Shown here one piece after another: positions 1 to 10,664 of a DNA stretch of 64,000 bases. Each line of letters starts with the position of its first letter. Positions within the stretch are counted from its first letter, which is position 1. The stretch is from the NCBI GenBank assembly GCA_019925105.1, contig JAHGAU010000028.1, positions 799,581-863,580 on the forward strand. The letters are read 5' to 3'. A program made the position numbers and the translations under genes. Origin of the DNA: Niebla homalea (Eukaryota > Ascomycota > Lecanoromycetes > Lecanorales > Ramalinaceae). The notes under the pieces are model-generated. The model was not told the origin of the DNA. It searched no databases and saw only the letters and a list, made by a program, of their open reading frames with translations.

Positions 1-1027
1 TGTTCTTCGCATTTAACAGGTGCACACCTGGATTGACGGGCTCGACATGCACATATCCAATAACAGTCCCGTCCCTCTGCGTCTCTAAATCGGCATAGAA
101 GGCTGCCCAGCTATCGGCCGATGGACCACCCGTGGTCTCCAGTAAGTGTTGTATTGCACCCACAAGATCGATCAGGTCGGCAAATGTGAAACGCGGCCAT
201 CCAAACCGTTTTTGGGTTTCGTCGAGCTCCAGCATCATTTGATAGCGCACTCCACCAGTAGTAATGCTTGTTGCAAAACCTTCGGGCACTACGCGTGCGG
301 CCGATCCAGGCGGGACATACTGGTTATATTGCGCTTTGGCGGCAGCCAAACTCGCCAGCGCTCCACTGCGGCTCATCGGGCGTGCCTGATAGGTATTGCT
401 GTTGAATTCCAAGTTCCTGCCGAATTCGGTATGGGACGCTGTTCCTTCCTCTTGGGTCACACTAATGAGGATCTTTTGATCCTTGCCTACGGAGATCTGT
501 AGTGCGATCTCGTATTCGATAGCCTCGGGGGTATAGATGTCGCGGTCTAGCGCCTCCAAAAGATAGCCAAGGGCCTCCGCGCATTGTGCATACGTCAGGA
601 TGGCACTGCCAGGGGGATCCATTATATATTTCAATGATACTGTGGTGTCACCGAAATCGAGCAAGTGCGCGATATCTTCACCACCTCGTGCTGGGTAAAA
701 GTTTCCATACGCCCTCAGAAGGGGGATCACCTCCTTAATATATGTGACAACGGTATCCTCATCCTCCAATTCGCGAGAGGAGTCGTAAGCTCCTCCAAAC
801 TCATAACCTCCGGCAAGTCCAGGGCAGCAACGTACGATCGCACTGGGATGTTAGTATGATTTTGAGAAAGGGCAAAGGTTTAGCTATAATTACTTGAGCG
901 ATGTGCGATTCCCCGGTGAGTTAGCAAGACTTGTATTATAAGCCCGCGGCTGAATGATAAAGGGGGTTGCCCCAAACATCAGAAGAGACCACAACCACGC
1001 TCTCCATGCGAAGAAAATCTCTGTCAT
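1..1027 (-). CDS. Secreted protein of unknown function, C-terminus beyond the left edge
   Basis: Two exons, 894..1027 and 1..842, with a 51-nt intron 843..893 (GTAATT donor, TACTAAC branch point, CCCAG acceptor). The ATG at 1027 opens with MTEIFFAWRAWLWSLLMFG, a likely signal peptide or anchor, followed by N-glycosylation-type sites (NTS, NRT). The reading frame stays open to base 1, about 325 residues. Two stretches look alike: ILTYAQCAEALGYLLEALDR around residue 150 and FTFADLIDLVGAIQHLLE around residue 260. Each is followed by strand-rich sequence, so the protein may hold two repeated helix-plus-sheet units. I do not recognise the family. The gene model is well supported by the splice signals and the continuous frame; the function is open. 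Confidence 0.7.
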
Positions 1028-2650
1028 GGTTGTTTCTGTTTGTTTTTTTTTTTACCGGTCTCCAAAGTCCGTGTCGAAGGCCTTCTGCCAATTGCCTGTG
1101 GAAAACGCCTTTGAAAATATTTGTGTGAAGCACTTCCTCCAGAGATATTGTATTAATATGACCTTGCGGCTGTGAGCGCAAAGTGGAAGGGGCCCCAAGG
1201 TCTCATACCAGAACGTGCGGCCCCTTCTTGGGGGCCACTGCCATCTTGGTGTCTACGACCTTACCAGCCACGCCTCCAGATACTTGTGCCTTTCCTCGAG
1301 CGCAAAATACGCATGCTGGATATATGGGATTTCATCGTGCGATATATGGGATTTCATCGTGCGGCCCGTTTGGTGATGAAATACCGCATTCAAAATCGTG
1401 CATGTAATCACTCTGATACAAGGGGATCGCGCTAGTGTCTTGGCGAGTTGTCTCGGCAAAAAACGCACTGAAGACCTCGTCGCCTAAAGGCCTACCAAAC
1501 GGCCTTTTATTAACGGTATCACAGGTGCGTCGGTGCATATGGTACGATGACTATACGGGCAGCATACGGTATAAATAGACAAGCATATTGGTAGACTCAA
1601 TACAAGTGATTCAACTGGCGCGACAAGCGCTACCACCAACGACTGTTGGGGCCAAATGCTTGTGACTTAGCCCGATCAGCAACTAACTTGACAACCCGTA
1701 GACACTATTTTTGGACATTGAAGAACAATCCAATGTATCGAAGTGACATGGTCTTAGACCGTCTCCGCCTCGACGAAGTATGCTTTGATGATCTGTATTG
1801 AAGGCTGTGGAATTAGAGGCAAGGAGTTGCGGTGAACGTATTACACAAAGAATGCAGGGAGGTAGGCAGTGGATGCTGATTGTCTCCTCAAACCTCGATC
1901 TTGATTCTCCTTTCGGGTGGGCGTCAAGCAAAACACCAAGACCGAAATCCTCGTCATTGCACACGGCCAGAGGGGTACCCCAAACATCCACTGCATCGGT
2001 GATATGTGCGAAGGGGATATAACATCACTCCCAAAAATGGGGTAATAGGTCTTGAACCAAGTTGCGGACTCTTCGATGGATGCCAGAGAGAGCAGCAAGG
2101 CCAGTTGACGGTGCCTTTTGACTCCCTATTCGTGGCTGCACATCGCTTTTTCGGCACAGTTGGTCACAAAACATCAAAAGCGCGCAAGTTGCGGCATGAT
2201 GAGGTTACCCACGTCTTTATTCATCACACTACAGTGACTATTGGGCGACGGTGGCAAATGTAAATAAAGATCGGCCCAACATGGTCTACAATGTCGTGTG
2301 CGCCGACCAGGAGCGGAGGGTGATTGCGTCAGATGGGGAGAAGGGCAAAGAGGCAACTGCCGGGGTCTGCGCCAGCGATGAGGAGGGCTGCCAGATCCGA
2401 GAAGTCTGATGATGTATCGGCTGTGCATCCGACTGCGAGCAAGGGGTTTGCGATGCTGTGGCAGGGATGATAGATGAGCATTAGGGTACAAGGATCGAGG
2501 TGTTGAAGACGGTCATACCACAGGAGCCAAGCAAGATGCGAGAGTATGTATGAAATTGCAGCAGACATGCCATTGACATCTCACCCATTCCGTGCCATAT
2601 GAAAAGCGTCTCTTTCGCCTCGACTCCGCGATCACGAAACCAAGAAAATG
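1028..2650. other. Intergenic, no supported gene
   Basis: About 1.6 kb between two minus-strand genes. It holds only short overlapping open frames without splice logic or recognisable motifs. A short stretch near 1317-1372 repeats the sequence around 'atatgggatttcatcgtgcg' twice in tandem. No RNA gene seen. Confidence 0.5.
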
Positions 2651-4321
2651 TCAAGCATTTGGGATAGGCACCTCTGAACTCGTCCACTGCCCTGCGTCAA
2701 AATCCCTCACGAACTCCGTAATGTCGCTCCCATTAGTCTGATAGAAAGCTAGCAGCGAGTTTCCACCACTGGTGTTCGGCAACGACGTCACTGACAGGTG
2801 CGACCCCGGCAGACCTTTCTGCCCGTTGATGACGAAGCTTTGCGCTGGGTCATTCAGAGGAGCTGATGTCAGCTCCGCATCCCAGGTGACATTGACGCCA
2901 CTGAATGTGAAATCGGGGTTTTGGTAGTAGAGGTTGTTGGTGAAGCCGAGGGAGCTGTTTTGGAAGACGGGGATGGAGACATTGCCTACATTGGTGGCGG
3001 TGTCAGTACGATTACCGCTCTTGTCATCAGAATCGGGAAGCTTCGACTCACTTTTCGTCCACTGTAGGACGGGATGCTCGGGAGTGGTTTGGTGGGAGGC
3101 GTTTGAGTCTTTCCACAGAACGACCAGGTTGTCCTGGAGGTCAACGAAGAAGGTATACGTGACACTACCCGGACCCCAGGAGTAGCACCCAACTCCAGCG
3201 TGTGCGTTGTAATCGTTGAAATCTTGCTGTTGTGTCCATTCATCGCTTCCGTAGCTCCATGCCATGGATTGGAAGGTGGTTGGGTTGCTTCCATACCAGA
3301 GGAAGATACCGACCGATGCATTGTTGCTGGTTTGATTCGCGCTTTGACCAGGAACGGGACTGTGGTCATATGCCACATCCGAGTAGAAGCTACCGTACCA
3401 ACATGCTTGTAATCCGACGTTGGGATCGTCCATGGGTTTGAGGTTCAGCTGGTTGAGAGGACCAGGCACCCAGACATTGGTCTTATTGCTGTTGGTGACC
3501 TCAGACATGGAGCCATTGACATTGATGTAGAAGATGTGCCACTATGATCGATAAGCTTGACGTTGGGACGAATGGGCCGGGGCTCATCTGACAGCAGCGG
3601 TATCACCACGCGCGTAGGCAACAGCAGCAATGGGGGTACCATTTTTAGCGTCAATGGCGACGACGTCTGTCGCGGCGCCCCCCTCCCATTTGCCTGTGGT
3701 GCTCAGCTGAGCCGAGCGTATCTGACCCGAATGGTGTTGGAAGTACAGGACAATGCTGCCAAAACCACCGCCCTCGAATGACTGCGAAGCCAGTGCGATG
3801 CCTGATCCATTGAAGGCGCCGATGGTGGAGAGATCGGCAGCCATTGAAGCAGCTCTCTTGGACCTGCGACGGCACGATCAGCAGCCGTCGACGCAACATG
3901 GTTGGTCTCTTGTATACCCATTGTTCTTCAAGCCAACCCCCAAGCCCACACCAAGCGATATGGCAAGCACGGCCACTATCACAAGTGCACCCAGAATCCA
4001 TGGCCATTGCCACCTCTTACTTTGCTCCCGGTCATGTTGCGCTAGCCCTTCGTCCGCCAAACCCGGGGCTGTTGCAATATATTCCTTCTCTTCAGATGCA
4101 GGATCAGGAGAGGTGGCCTCTTTCAGAGTGTCTTCATCATCGTGGCGGACATGCTCCAGGCCTGGTGAGGAGAGGGACGTAGTCGCAGTCGTCTCCGGTG
4201 AGACTGGATCGATCCTCTTCTCTGGCAAATTCGCCGAGGCTCTCTGCATATTCCTGGCCTGACGTGCCTCTTTCTGCGTCTTGGAGACTCTTCTGCTGAG
4301 CGCATCCGTAAAATTGAACAT
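2651..4321 (-). CDS. Membrane-anchored fucose-specific-lectin-like beta-propeller protein
   Basis: Four exons: 3918..4321, 3593..3863, 3052..3541, 2651..2985, giving 499 aa. Introns are 54, 51 and 66 nt; the last has no stop and a length divisible by three, so it reads through as a longer ORF, but GTGAGT and ATGTAG mark it. Residues 1-110 are polar and cytosolic-looking; one transmembrane helix (WILGALVIVAVLAISLGVGL) follows; the rest is extracellular with many N-glycosylation sites. The body has the repeat signatures of the fungal fucose-lectin (AAL-type) propeller: YFQHHSGQIR, AVAYARGDTAAWHIFYINV, GLQACWYG, HAGVGCYSWGPG. In this family soluble lectins bind fucosylated glycans. The membrane-tethered layout is common in Aspergillus/Penicillium paralogues of unknown role. 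Sugar binding here is inferred. Confidence 0.85.
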
Positions 4322-4709
4322 ATCTCAAGTCGCGATCATGGGCAGAGTGCCCACAATGATGACCATCCAAGACCAACTGAGGAGACTGGGTAAAACTGGG
4401 AGGGAGGATATTTGCCCTCTTCCAAGAAGATGCTGACAGTCACACGGGTGAGATCTCATTGATAGTAGTAGATAGAGTGAGGGGCCTGCCTGGCCAGGCC
4501 CAGAACCAAGCTGCCATTGTTTGGCTTAATGCGCGCAAATGCATACTTGATGCGCACAGTCAGCCGGATAGGCCTGATCCAGCCTTAGCATCAGTCGACG
4601 AGAAGTCACAGTGTAACATTAATAATGCTGCCATTGGTGAGTTGCTGCTGGTCGACAGGATGAGGTGAGACGGAAGTGAGACAATTGCTCAACGTCCTTT
4701 GTTGCGCTC
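4322..4709. other. Upstream region of the lectin-like gene
   Basis: Non-coding stretch upstream of the minus-strand lectin-like gene. It presumably holds that gene's 5' UTR and promoter. No clear binding site could be named. Confidence 0.4.
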
Positions 4710-5057
4710 TCACATGTTGAAGACAACATCGAATATGTTCGAGGCCAGCTCGACAGCGCCGAAGAAGTTCTTCACCGCATCATAAACAAGTGAGATGCAG
4801 AAAAGGAAGACGTGAAGAATCCGGAAATCCCAAGAATGGAAAATGCCTCGGTCGATCTTCGCTAACTGAGCCAACCAAAGTGGCTCATTTTGGGGAGATA
4901 GGACGATACCTAGAATGGGCTTTGAGAGTGGCCGAGGGTGCCCTGAAGAATTAGCTCCTCCAGGCATGACTGTGCGGAATCCCTCCATCATGCTCAACGT
5001 CATCCACCTGTAGTGAAACAAGACTCTTGCACAACCATAATTGCCTGCAAATCCCAT
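4710..5057 (-). pseudogene. Possible remnant of a membrane protein C-terminus
   Basis: An open frame of 115 codons whose last 60 residues look protein-like: WLAQLAKIDRG, a hydrophobic helix ILHVFLFCISLVYDAV, then an amphipathic end. No family could be named and no convincing upstream exon was found. It lies head to head with the broken methyltransferase. It could be chance or the tail of a decayed integral membrane protein. Confidence 0.22.
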
Positions 5058-5086
5058 TGATCCTGGGTGATTCGATTACGGCCAAA

Positions 5087-5979
5087 ATGGACGAGGAGCG
5101 ATGGTATTCCGAAAAGGTCGACAGCATTGCAGAAGAAGGCCGCGACCTGTTGGAGAATTATTCCTGCTCCTCGAGTCATCGAGCACGTACTCGATATTGT
5201 ATGTCCATATCCTGGGCTCCCTCCTAGTCGAGCTGATCCTAACGAGGAATATCACTCCATCAGCGTGACAAGGCTTTTAAGATATCCACCCCTGGCCATG
5301 CATTGGCCAGGTCCGTTTCCTGAACAATACACTCCCGAAAAAGTCATACGCCGCCAGAATTCTGCCAAAGCTCCAGAATGGCGCCACTTTCCTGGACGCA
5401 AGATGCTGCTTCGGTCAGCAATTGCGCTACTTACACTACTCTGATCATGTCTCGCAAAGCCAGCTGTATGCTTTTGACTCCAAACCCGAGTTCATTGAGC
5501 TTGGGTACGATCTTTTTCGAGATAAGCAGAGATTTCAGGGTCGTATGGTCGGAGGCGATATGCTAGCTCCGCCGTCATCACCACAGAATGCAGACCTCCA
5601 AGCTCTTTCTATTGAAGGAGGCATTGACGTTATCAACCTAGCGCAAGACTTGCATGGCTGGGACTATGACGATCAGCTGAGGGCTGTCATCAACCCAATT
5701 GCATTCTCCCGACCAGGGTCTGGCACGCTGATTGCGGGTGATCAGATGGGCAGTGTGAAGTGTGGAAGCTACCCTCTGCCCTCAGAAGGGGGGAGCCATT
5801 ATCGCCATAATGTTGAAAGCTTCAAAGCTTTGTGGAAGGAGGTGGGTGAGCGGACAAAGACTCGATGGGACGTGGACGCTGCGCTTGAAGGAAGCCAAGC
5901 TATGAAAGACAACGAGAAGTCGAAATATATGGATGGAGATACCCGCATGATCCGCTTTTGCTGTGAGGGGCTGGAGTAA
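5087..5979 (+). pseudogene. Class I SAM-dependent methyltransferase, broken by two frameshifts
   Basis: Starts MDEERWYSEK at 5087 and ends RMIRFCCEGLE, which fits the family's C-terminus. Family landmarks in order: LLENYS, PRVIEHVLDI, an intron of about 65 nt (GTATGT donor near 5199, ATCAG acceptor at 5263), RDKAFKI, HPWPCIGQVRFL, the SAM-binding motif FLDARCCFGQQLRYL, FDSKPEFIELGYDLF, and the late helix FKALWKEVGERT. Two breaks are visible. Between NYS and PRVIEH the frame shifts, as if some bases were lost. At 5279-5289 an extra AT (aag-at-at-c) separates RDKAFKI from HPWPC. The fungal family methylates small molecules, often inside metabolite clusters. Unless both breaks are sequencing errors, the gene cannot make full-length protein. 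Confidence 0.75.
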
Positions 5980-7469
5980 GGTTCGTGCAAACCTTAACAT
6001 ATCAAACGACCTGGTCGATGGGCCGCGAAGATGATGTTTGGTCGGATAGCTTCTTGATCAATCGACGACGGAGCCTAGGCTCCAACAATGACCATGACCA
6101 GGAGCTAGTTGTAGGACAAGCGCTTCACCCACAAGGTCCTATGGCCCCGAACGACAGCTTTACGCTGAACTTGCAGACCCAACACGCTGTCAGAACTCGA
6201 TCAGGAAGCGAGTCGCTGCTTGAACAGAATACGGTAGCCTGATACAATTCTGATCAAGGGCATCGGATCATCCACGCACGCACGCACGACGCTACAATTG
6301 TTACATCCCTTGTGACGTCTGAAGCCAGAAACATTGTTGGATCGAAGTCCATCCATGGAACGACTTTGTCCAGAGTTCCCATCGGCTTTGATACGCGTCA
6401 AAATTTTAGGCAGCAAAGAAGCAGCAGTGTGCAAAAATCACGTTGTGGGTACGTGCGTTATGCTGCATGATCACAATCTCAAATTTGCAGGAGAAAGCTG
6501 TGCCCTTCGAGATCCACTGACTACCAGCTTATAAGCTGTCAGCCTCTGTGATCACACCAGTCAGCGGTTGATCGGTGCACGGAAGAAGCTTCCCACAGCA
6601 ATGCAAGTAATGTGCTGACCCCGCAATCTTTCGGCTTATATCCGTGCGTGCCCGTCTATTGCACAAAATAAACCTCACATGTCACGCCTGGAGTCTTCCG
6701 GCCGAGCTTGTCCGTTCTTGATCTGACATCCGCCTCAGCTCCGACTAGATCTGCCATAGGGTGGAAGGTAGAGGCGATAGCTTCACACTATCGGATTCGC
6801 GAGAGCTAGCTTATGTGAAGTCGGTTAGACATCAAGTCGTTGATGGGTTTTCATGCAGCAATTAGCTTGAGGCTGCCGACCAGGACAATTGAAAACGCAA
6901 GTTCCCAAAGTCAGAAATCGCCCAATGTCTCTAGTCTGAACCAAAGATGCTTCTACAGAGCTAGGCTGCATCCACCCCAGCGAGACCCAGATCCTGGGAC
7001 CGATGCTATAATCACTAAGTGCAAGCCACTTGTCGATAGCAGACCGAGACAGCAAAGACGGATACCTGTTGTCATGCGCATTTCCTCCAGCTCCGACGAT
7101 TCCCTATGATGCACGCTGCTGGGGTCGCACACTACGGATCGCCGAGGATGATCGTCTTCGTCTGTTACCAATCATGAACCCGAGGTTTGATATTGTACAG
7201 GGAAAACCCAATCAATGGAGTAGCCAAGCCTGAGCTTGTGTCAAAAATCTGTCGAATTACCATTAGCTCACCGCAGGGTCTTGCGGAAGAGTCTCCATTA
7301 TTCAACGTAATCTCTTCTCTCCATGAGTTCATCAAAGATACCTTGCAGCTGACGACTCAGCCGTAGTGCAGAAGGTCTCCTCAACTGACCTTCTGAAAAG
7401 GCTAGGACATGCTGTGATAACATCTCCTGTGCTCCATTGGACGACTTGCTACGCAATAATCAGCCGCCG
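5980..7469. other. Intergenic, no supported gene
   Basis: About 1.5 kb with only short frames lacking introns, motifs or composition bias. Two short tandem cacg units occur at about 6274-6290. No RNA gene recognised. Confidence 0.45.
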
Positions 7470-7650
7470 CTCCCCTCATGCACCTACAGAGCAAACCGAG
7501 ACTGCCCACCAAAGACCTCTGCGTGTGGTCGGCTGGTGTAATTGGCACAGAGGCCTCGCTCCTCTCCATGCACCTAGACCGAACACCGAGAAGGCCCAGT
7601 AAAGACTTATGCACGGAACTGGCTCGAGTCGCTGCTGGAAGAGGCCAAAG
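7470..7650. repeat. Diverged tandem duplication, period about 89 bp
   Basis: Two imperfect units begin at 7470 and about 7558. Both carry CATGCACCTA, an ACCGAGA core, a CAAAGAC/TAAAGAC segment, then GGCT..GT and AGAGGCC. The copies differ at many sites, so the duplication is old. It lies 180-350 bp upstream of the SnoaL-like gene, so it may lie in that gene's promoter. Confidence 0.5.
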
Positions 7651-7827
7651 CAATAGTCATCGCGATCCCCCTGTCGCAAGGATCACCCCGAGCTCTATAA
7701 AGGATTGAGCATTGCCCCCATTACTCAAAGTCTCCACTGGTCCTTCACTTCCATAGCAGTCGAACAGGGACAGACCTCCAATCCACCATAACAAACGGTA
7801 GTAGCAAAGTCTTGAACGGCCAACATC

Positions 7828-8676
7828 ATGCTTTTCACTCCTCTCTGCCTTCTCGCGTCAGCCGTTCTGACCTCAGGGGAACCCAATCCTCTCCAGGTCT
7901 CCGTGACCATCAGCAACGATGATTCATTGCCCCAGAAGCCTGTGACCAAGCTCGATGACCCTGGAATTGTTAAATACGACGACAGTCGCATCCAGGATTA
8001 CCCAGACAAGAAAGCGCTAGCCAAGGCGCGCACGTTCTTTGAGGTCTTCACGGAAGGGAAAATATGACGAGATGAAGGCGTTGCAAAGCGAGAATTATAC
8101 CATGACTGACATTCGTAAGCGTGTCCTCTGTTTGATCCAGCTGCCCTTCTTGGTGCCCCTTCCTCCTCCCTTTGCACTCTTCCTCGCCGTCCGAGTAGGC
8201 CTGAAACATCTTCACACCCCACTCCTCTTCCTCTCTCTCATGTTGTTTTATGACACCTTTAATGTCTACCTCATCTGACAAGCCGCACTCCAGCGATTGG
8301 CCAAATCCGTCTCCCCCGCAACGACTGGTATGAGGTCAACAAACAATTTACCTCCCTCCTGGAAGATCTCCGCGTCATCGCTCTCTCCATTGATGGTGAC
8401 GCCGAGCCCGGCTCCTTTACAGTGCTCGAGCACCTTGTCCTCTTTACCTTGAAAGACAATCCACCGCCCTCGTCAGCGGAGCATTTGCCCGAAGGCTCGA
8501 AGGCGGGAGATAAATTGGGGATGATTAATGTGAGTGTCTTGTGGTGGGGCGAGGACGGAATCATCGAGAAGGAATTGGAGTATGGTCGAATGACATGGAA
8601 AGAGTTTGATCTTGACCAATTCGATGCCCAGAATGCTGCAAAGTACGGGTACAAGGTGCCTAAGGTTGATCTGTAG
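7828..8676 (+). pseudogene. SnoaL-like (NTF2-fold) protein with a one-base frameshift
   Basis: ATG at 7828 opens MLFTPLCLLASAVLTSG, a likely signal peptide. The first exon reads to FFEVFTEGK and then hits a stop, because gggaaaatatgac near 8057-8066 has one A too many. Dropping one base gives GKYDEMKALQSENYTMTDI. An intron 8115..8293 (GTAAGC, CTCCAG) joins this to PIGQIRLPRNDWYEV, and the frame continues through LEHLVLFTL, MINVSVLWWGEDG and LEYGRMTW to KVPKVDL. Without the extra base it would be about 222 aa. SnoaL-like folds serve as cyclases, hydrolases or isomerases, or have no catalysis; the substrate is unknown. The shift may be a real mutation or a homopolymer error. Confidence 0.7.
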
Positions 8677-8906
8677 GGTAATGTATTGAAGGAGGGGATG
8701 ACGAGCCTTCAAAGACACTCAAGAGGCATTGCTTGCTTGAAATGATGAATATTTCGCATGTAACGCAAAAGCTAGGCAGAGAGACGCTGAACTGAATGTC
8801 CGCTGGGACCGTGATCTTCCATCAACTCCTTCTCATGCACTAATGCACCTCCTCGCTTATGCTGAGGTAATATGCTACTGCCCCTGCCCTGATCCCTTCC
8901 TGGTAA
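8677..8906. other. Convergent 3' intergenic region
   Basis: Short spacer between the ends of two convergent genes; it probably holds both 3' UTRs. No strong terminator structure seen. Confidence 0.4.
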
Positions 8907-9855
8907 TCACTTGTGCCTCACCTGAATTACATTCTGTACCATCGGCCCACCAGTGAGCATCGCCTTAATTTCGCTCGGATGATTCACATTCAGAATCACC
9001 ACCACCCCCAGCATCAAGAGCGCATCGAAGATATACAGGAAGATCTCATGCCCCAGCACGTATCCATCGTTACCCTGCACATACTCCACCAACCTCACGA
9101 TATTCCGCACCATGATCAGCGCACTGGCCGCATACAGTGTAACGAGATGCTTATGCCACGGCAATAAGCCGCCGCGCGAAAGCGTTGTCGGATATGCATG
9201 GATCTTGCGATCGAAGGCTACCGCGACGACGATGAAGAAGCCGAAGAAGATGAGTTGCAAGATCAAGCCCGCCACGATGATATCGGAACCGAGTCGGTAG
9301 CTGCTGCCGCGGGACATGATGCCGCCGCCTGACATAACCCGATATCAGCTTTCTCTCTCGTCCAAGATTGTGGAATGCGCGGTGGAGGAGGAGGAAGAGG
9401 AGGAGGAAGAGGAGGAGGAAGAGGAGGAGAAGGGATGTGTACGCACCACCACCCTGCACCAAAAAACTAATCACATCCCCGGTCACGAACATCTTGGTCA
9501 ACCAGCGCAGCTTGATCATGCACTGCTTCTCCCCATCCACAGCCCTCACGATCCGGCCGAGCTCCATGTAGATTGTCGCCGCGAAGCAAAGGGGTGCCAG
9601 CAGAAGGAGAAGAGATTGCATTATATAGGGACCCAACGTCCAATCCGGGGTTTGGGTGCTGGCAATGGCGCGGCCGATGTAGCCCAGGATTTCGAAGAGG
9701 CCGCCGACTATCAGGGGGATCAGATACCAGGTTCGGGTAAGGGCGCATTGGTAGATGTGCAGAAAGGTGGAAATGATGAAGAGGATGATGAAGAGGATGG
9801 CGGCTGGCAATGAGGGGTCATAGTGGTAGTATTTGAAATCGTTGAAACCTGCCAT
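8907..9855 (-). CDS. RTA1-family seven-helix membrane protein
   Basis: Two exons, 9447..9855 and 8907..9328, joined across a 118-nt intron (GTGCGT, TGTCAG) to give 276 aa, the usual RTA1 length. The splice restores VQGGGGGIMS, matching the family's conserved glycine stretch before the fifth helix. Seven hydrophobic segments can be counted, beginning with AAILFIILFIISTFLHIYQ; the family landmarks GYIGRA and LLLAPLCFAATIYMELGRIV are present. RTA1-like proteins are plasma-membrane or endomembrane proteins tied to lipid movement and to resistance against toxic compounds such as aminocholesterol. Neighbouring position to a Zn2Cys6 regulator is suggestive only. The intron carries a GGA/GAA microsatellite. 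Confidence 0.9.
9382..9432. repeat. GGA/GAA-rich microsatellite inside the RTA1 intron
   Basis: About 50 bp of gga/gaa triplets on the + strand, which is a CT-rich run in the transcript. It sits in the RTA1 intron, where it may serve as a long polypyrimidine tract and accounts for the intron's length. Confidence 0.8.
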
Positions 9856-10664
9856 CTTGTTGGCTCAACCGCCCTGTCGGATGTTGATCTTTGATGCCCG
9901 CAGGCGAATTGCTGTACTCTCAGCGGACTTGTGACAGCTGACTGAGTGACGAAGGTGGCCGATTTTTAGATTTGTGGGAAGCCGCTGCTGCAAGTTGAGA
10001 CAATCGAGGAAGGATGAGTATCAACAGCAAGGAAAGGCATCTTAATCTACATATAATTGTTTACTGCCTGATCTGGCCGAGCTCGCCGTATCCATCGTAC
10101 ACTAATCAATAATCGATCATCGGTTAAAGATTTTGTGCTAAAACGGAATTGAATTTCATTGCAGGCTATTAACGGTACGACCCGGTCGTACACTAGACCC
10201 TTACCGGTAAAGCATACAATATTAGAGTTCTTGGCATGTATACATCGATTCAGATGCAATTACCCGACTTTTCAAACCGTCAACATCGCCTTGTTGACCT
10301 CCTTCCGACCCAGTCGACTTGTGAGGCTGATGCTGAGCCACAAGTAAGCTGCGTCGTCTGGCTGCACGTAATCTGAGCCGAATACATCTGCCGAAAACTT
10401 TCATTGCTATGTGACTTCTTTGCGTACGGAGAGCATCAAGGCAACAATATTTCTGGCCGAGTCCTTAACAGCCAGGCCTCTCCAGCCACGCACTTCTCAT
10501 GCCCAGATCTTCGGATTAAGAGTACCATTGATTCATTGTTGCAAATCGCATAAAGATCAGGTACTCAGCCACTTCAATTAGGCGACCACTTGTTTGATAG
10601 GATCACAAGACAGATGTCCTGCATTAGTGCCCATCTGCGTGCGTGACAAGACGGTGTTACGACC
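9856..10664. other. Divergent promoter region between RTA1 and the Zn2Cys6 regulator
   Basis: About 800 bp between two divergently transcribed genes, so it should hold both promoters. The dyad TACGACCCGGTCGTA near 10175-10190 resembles the CGG...CCG dyads bound by Zn2Cys6 factors, here as the inverse CCCGG type. It is a candidate site only. Confidence 0.35.

Noticed and set aside
1683..2098. Minus-strand frames with DVWGTPL similar to another frame near 980
   Set aside because: The similarity at 980 is in a wrong frame of the secreted protein gene, so the match is coincidental.
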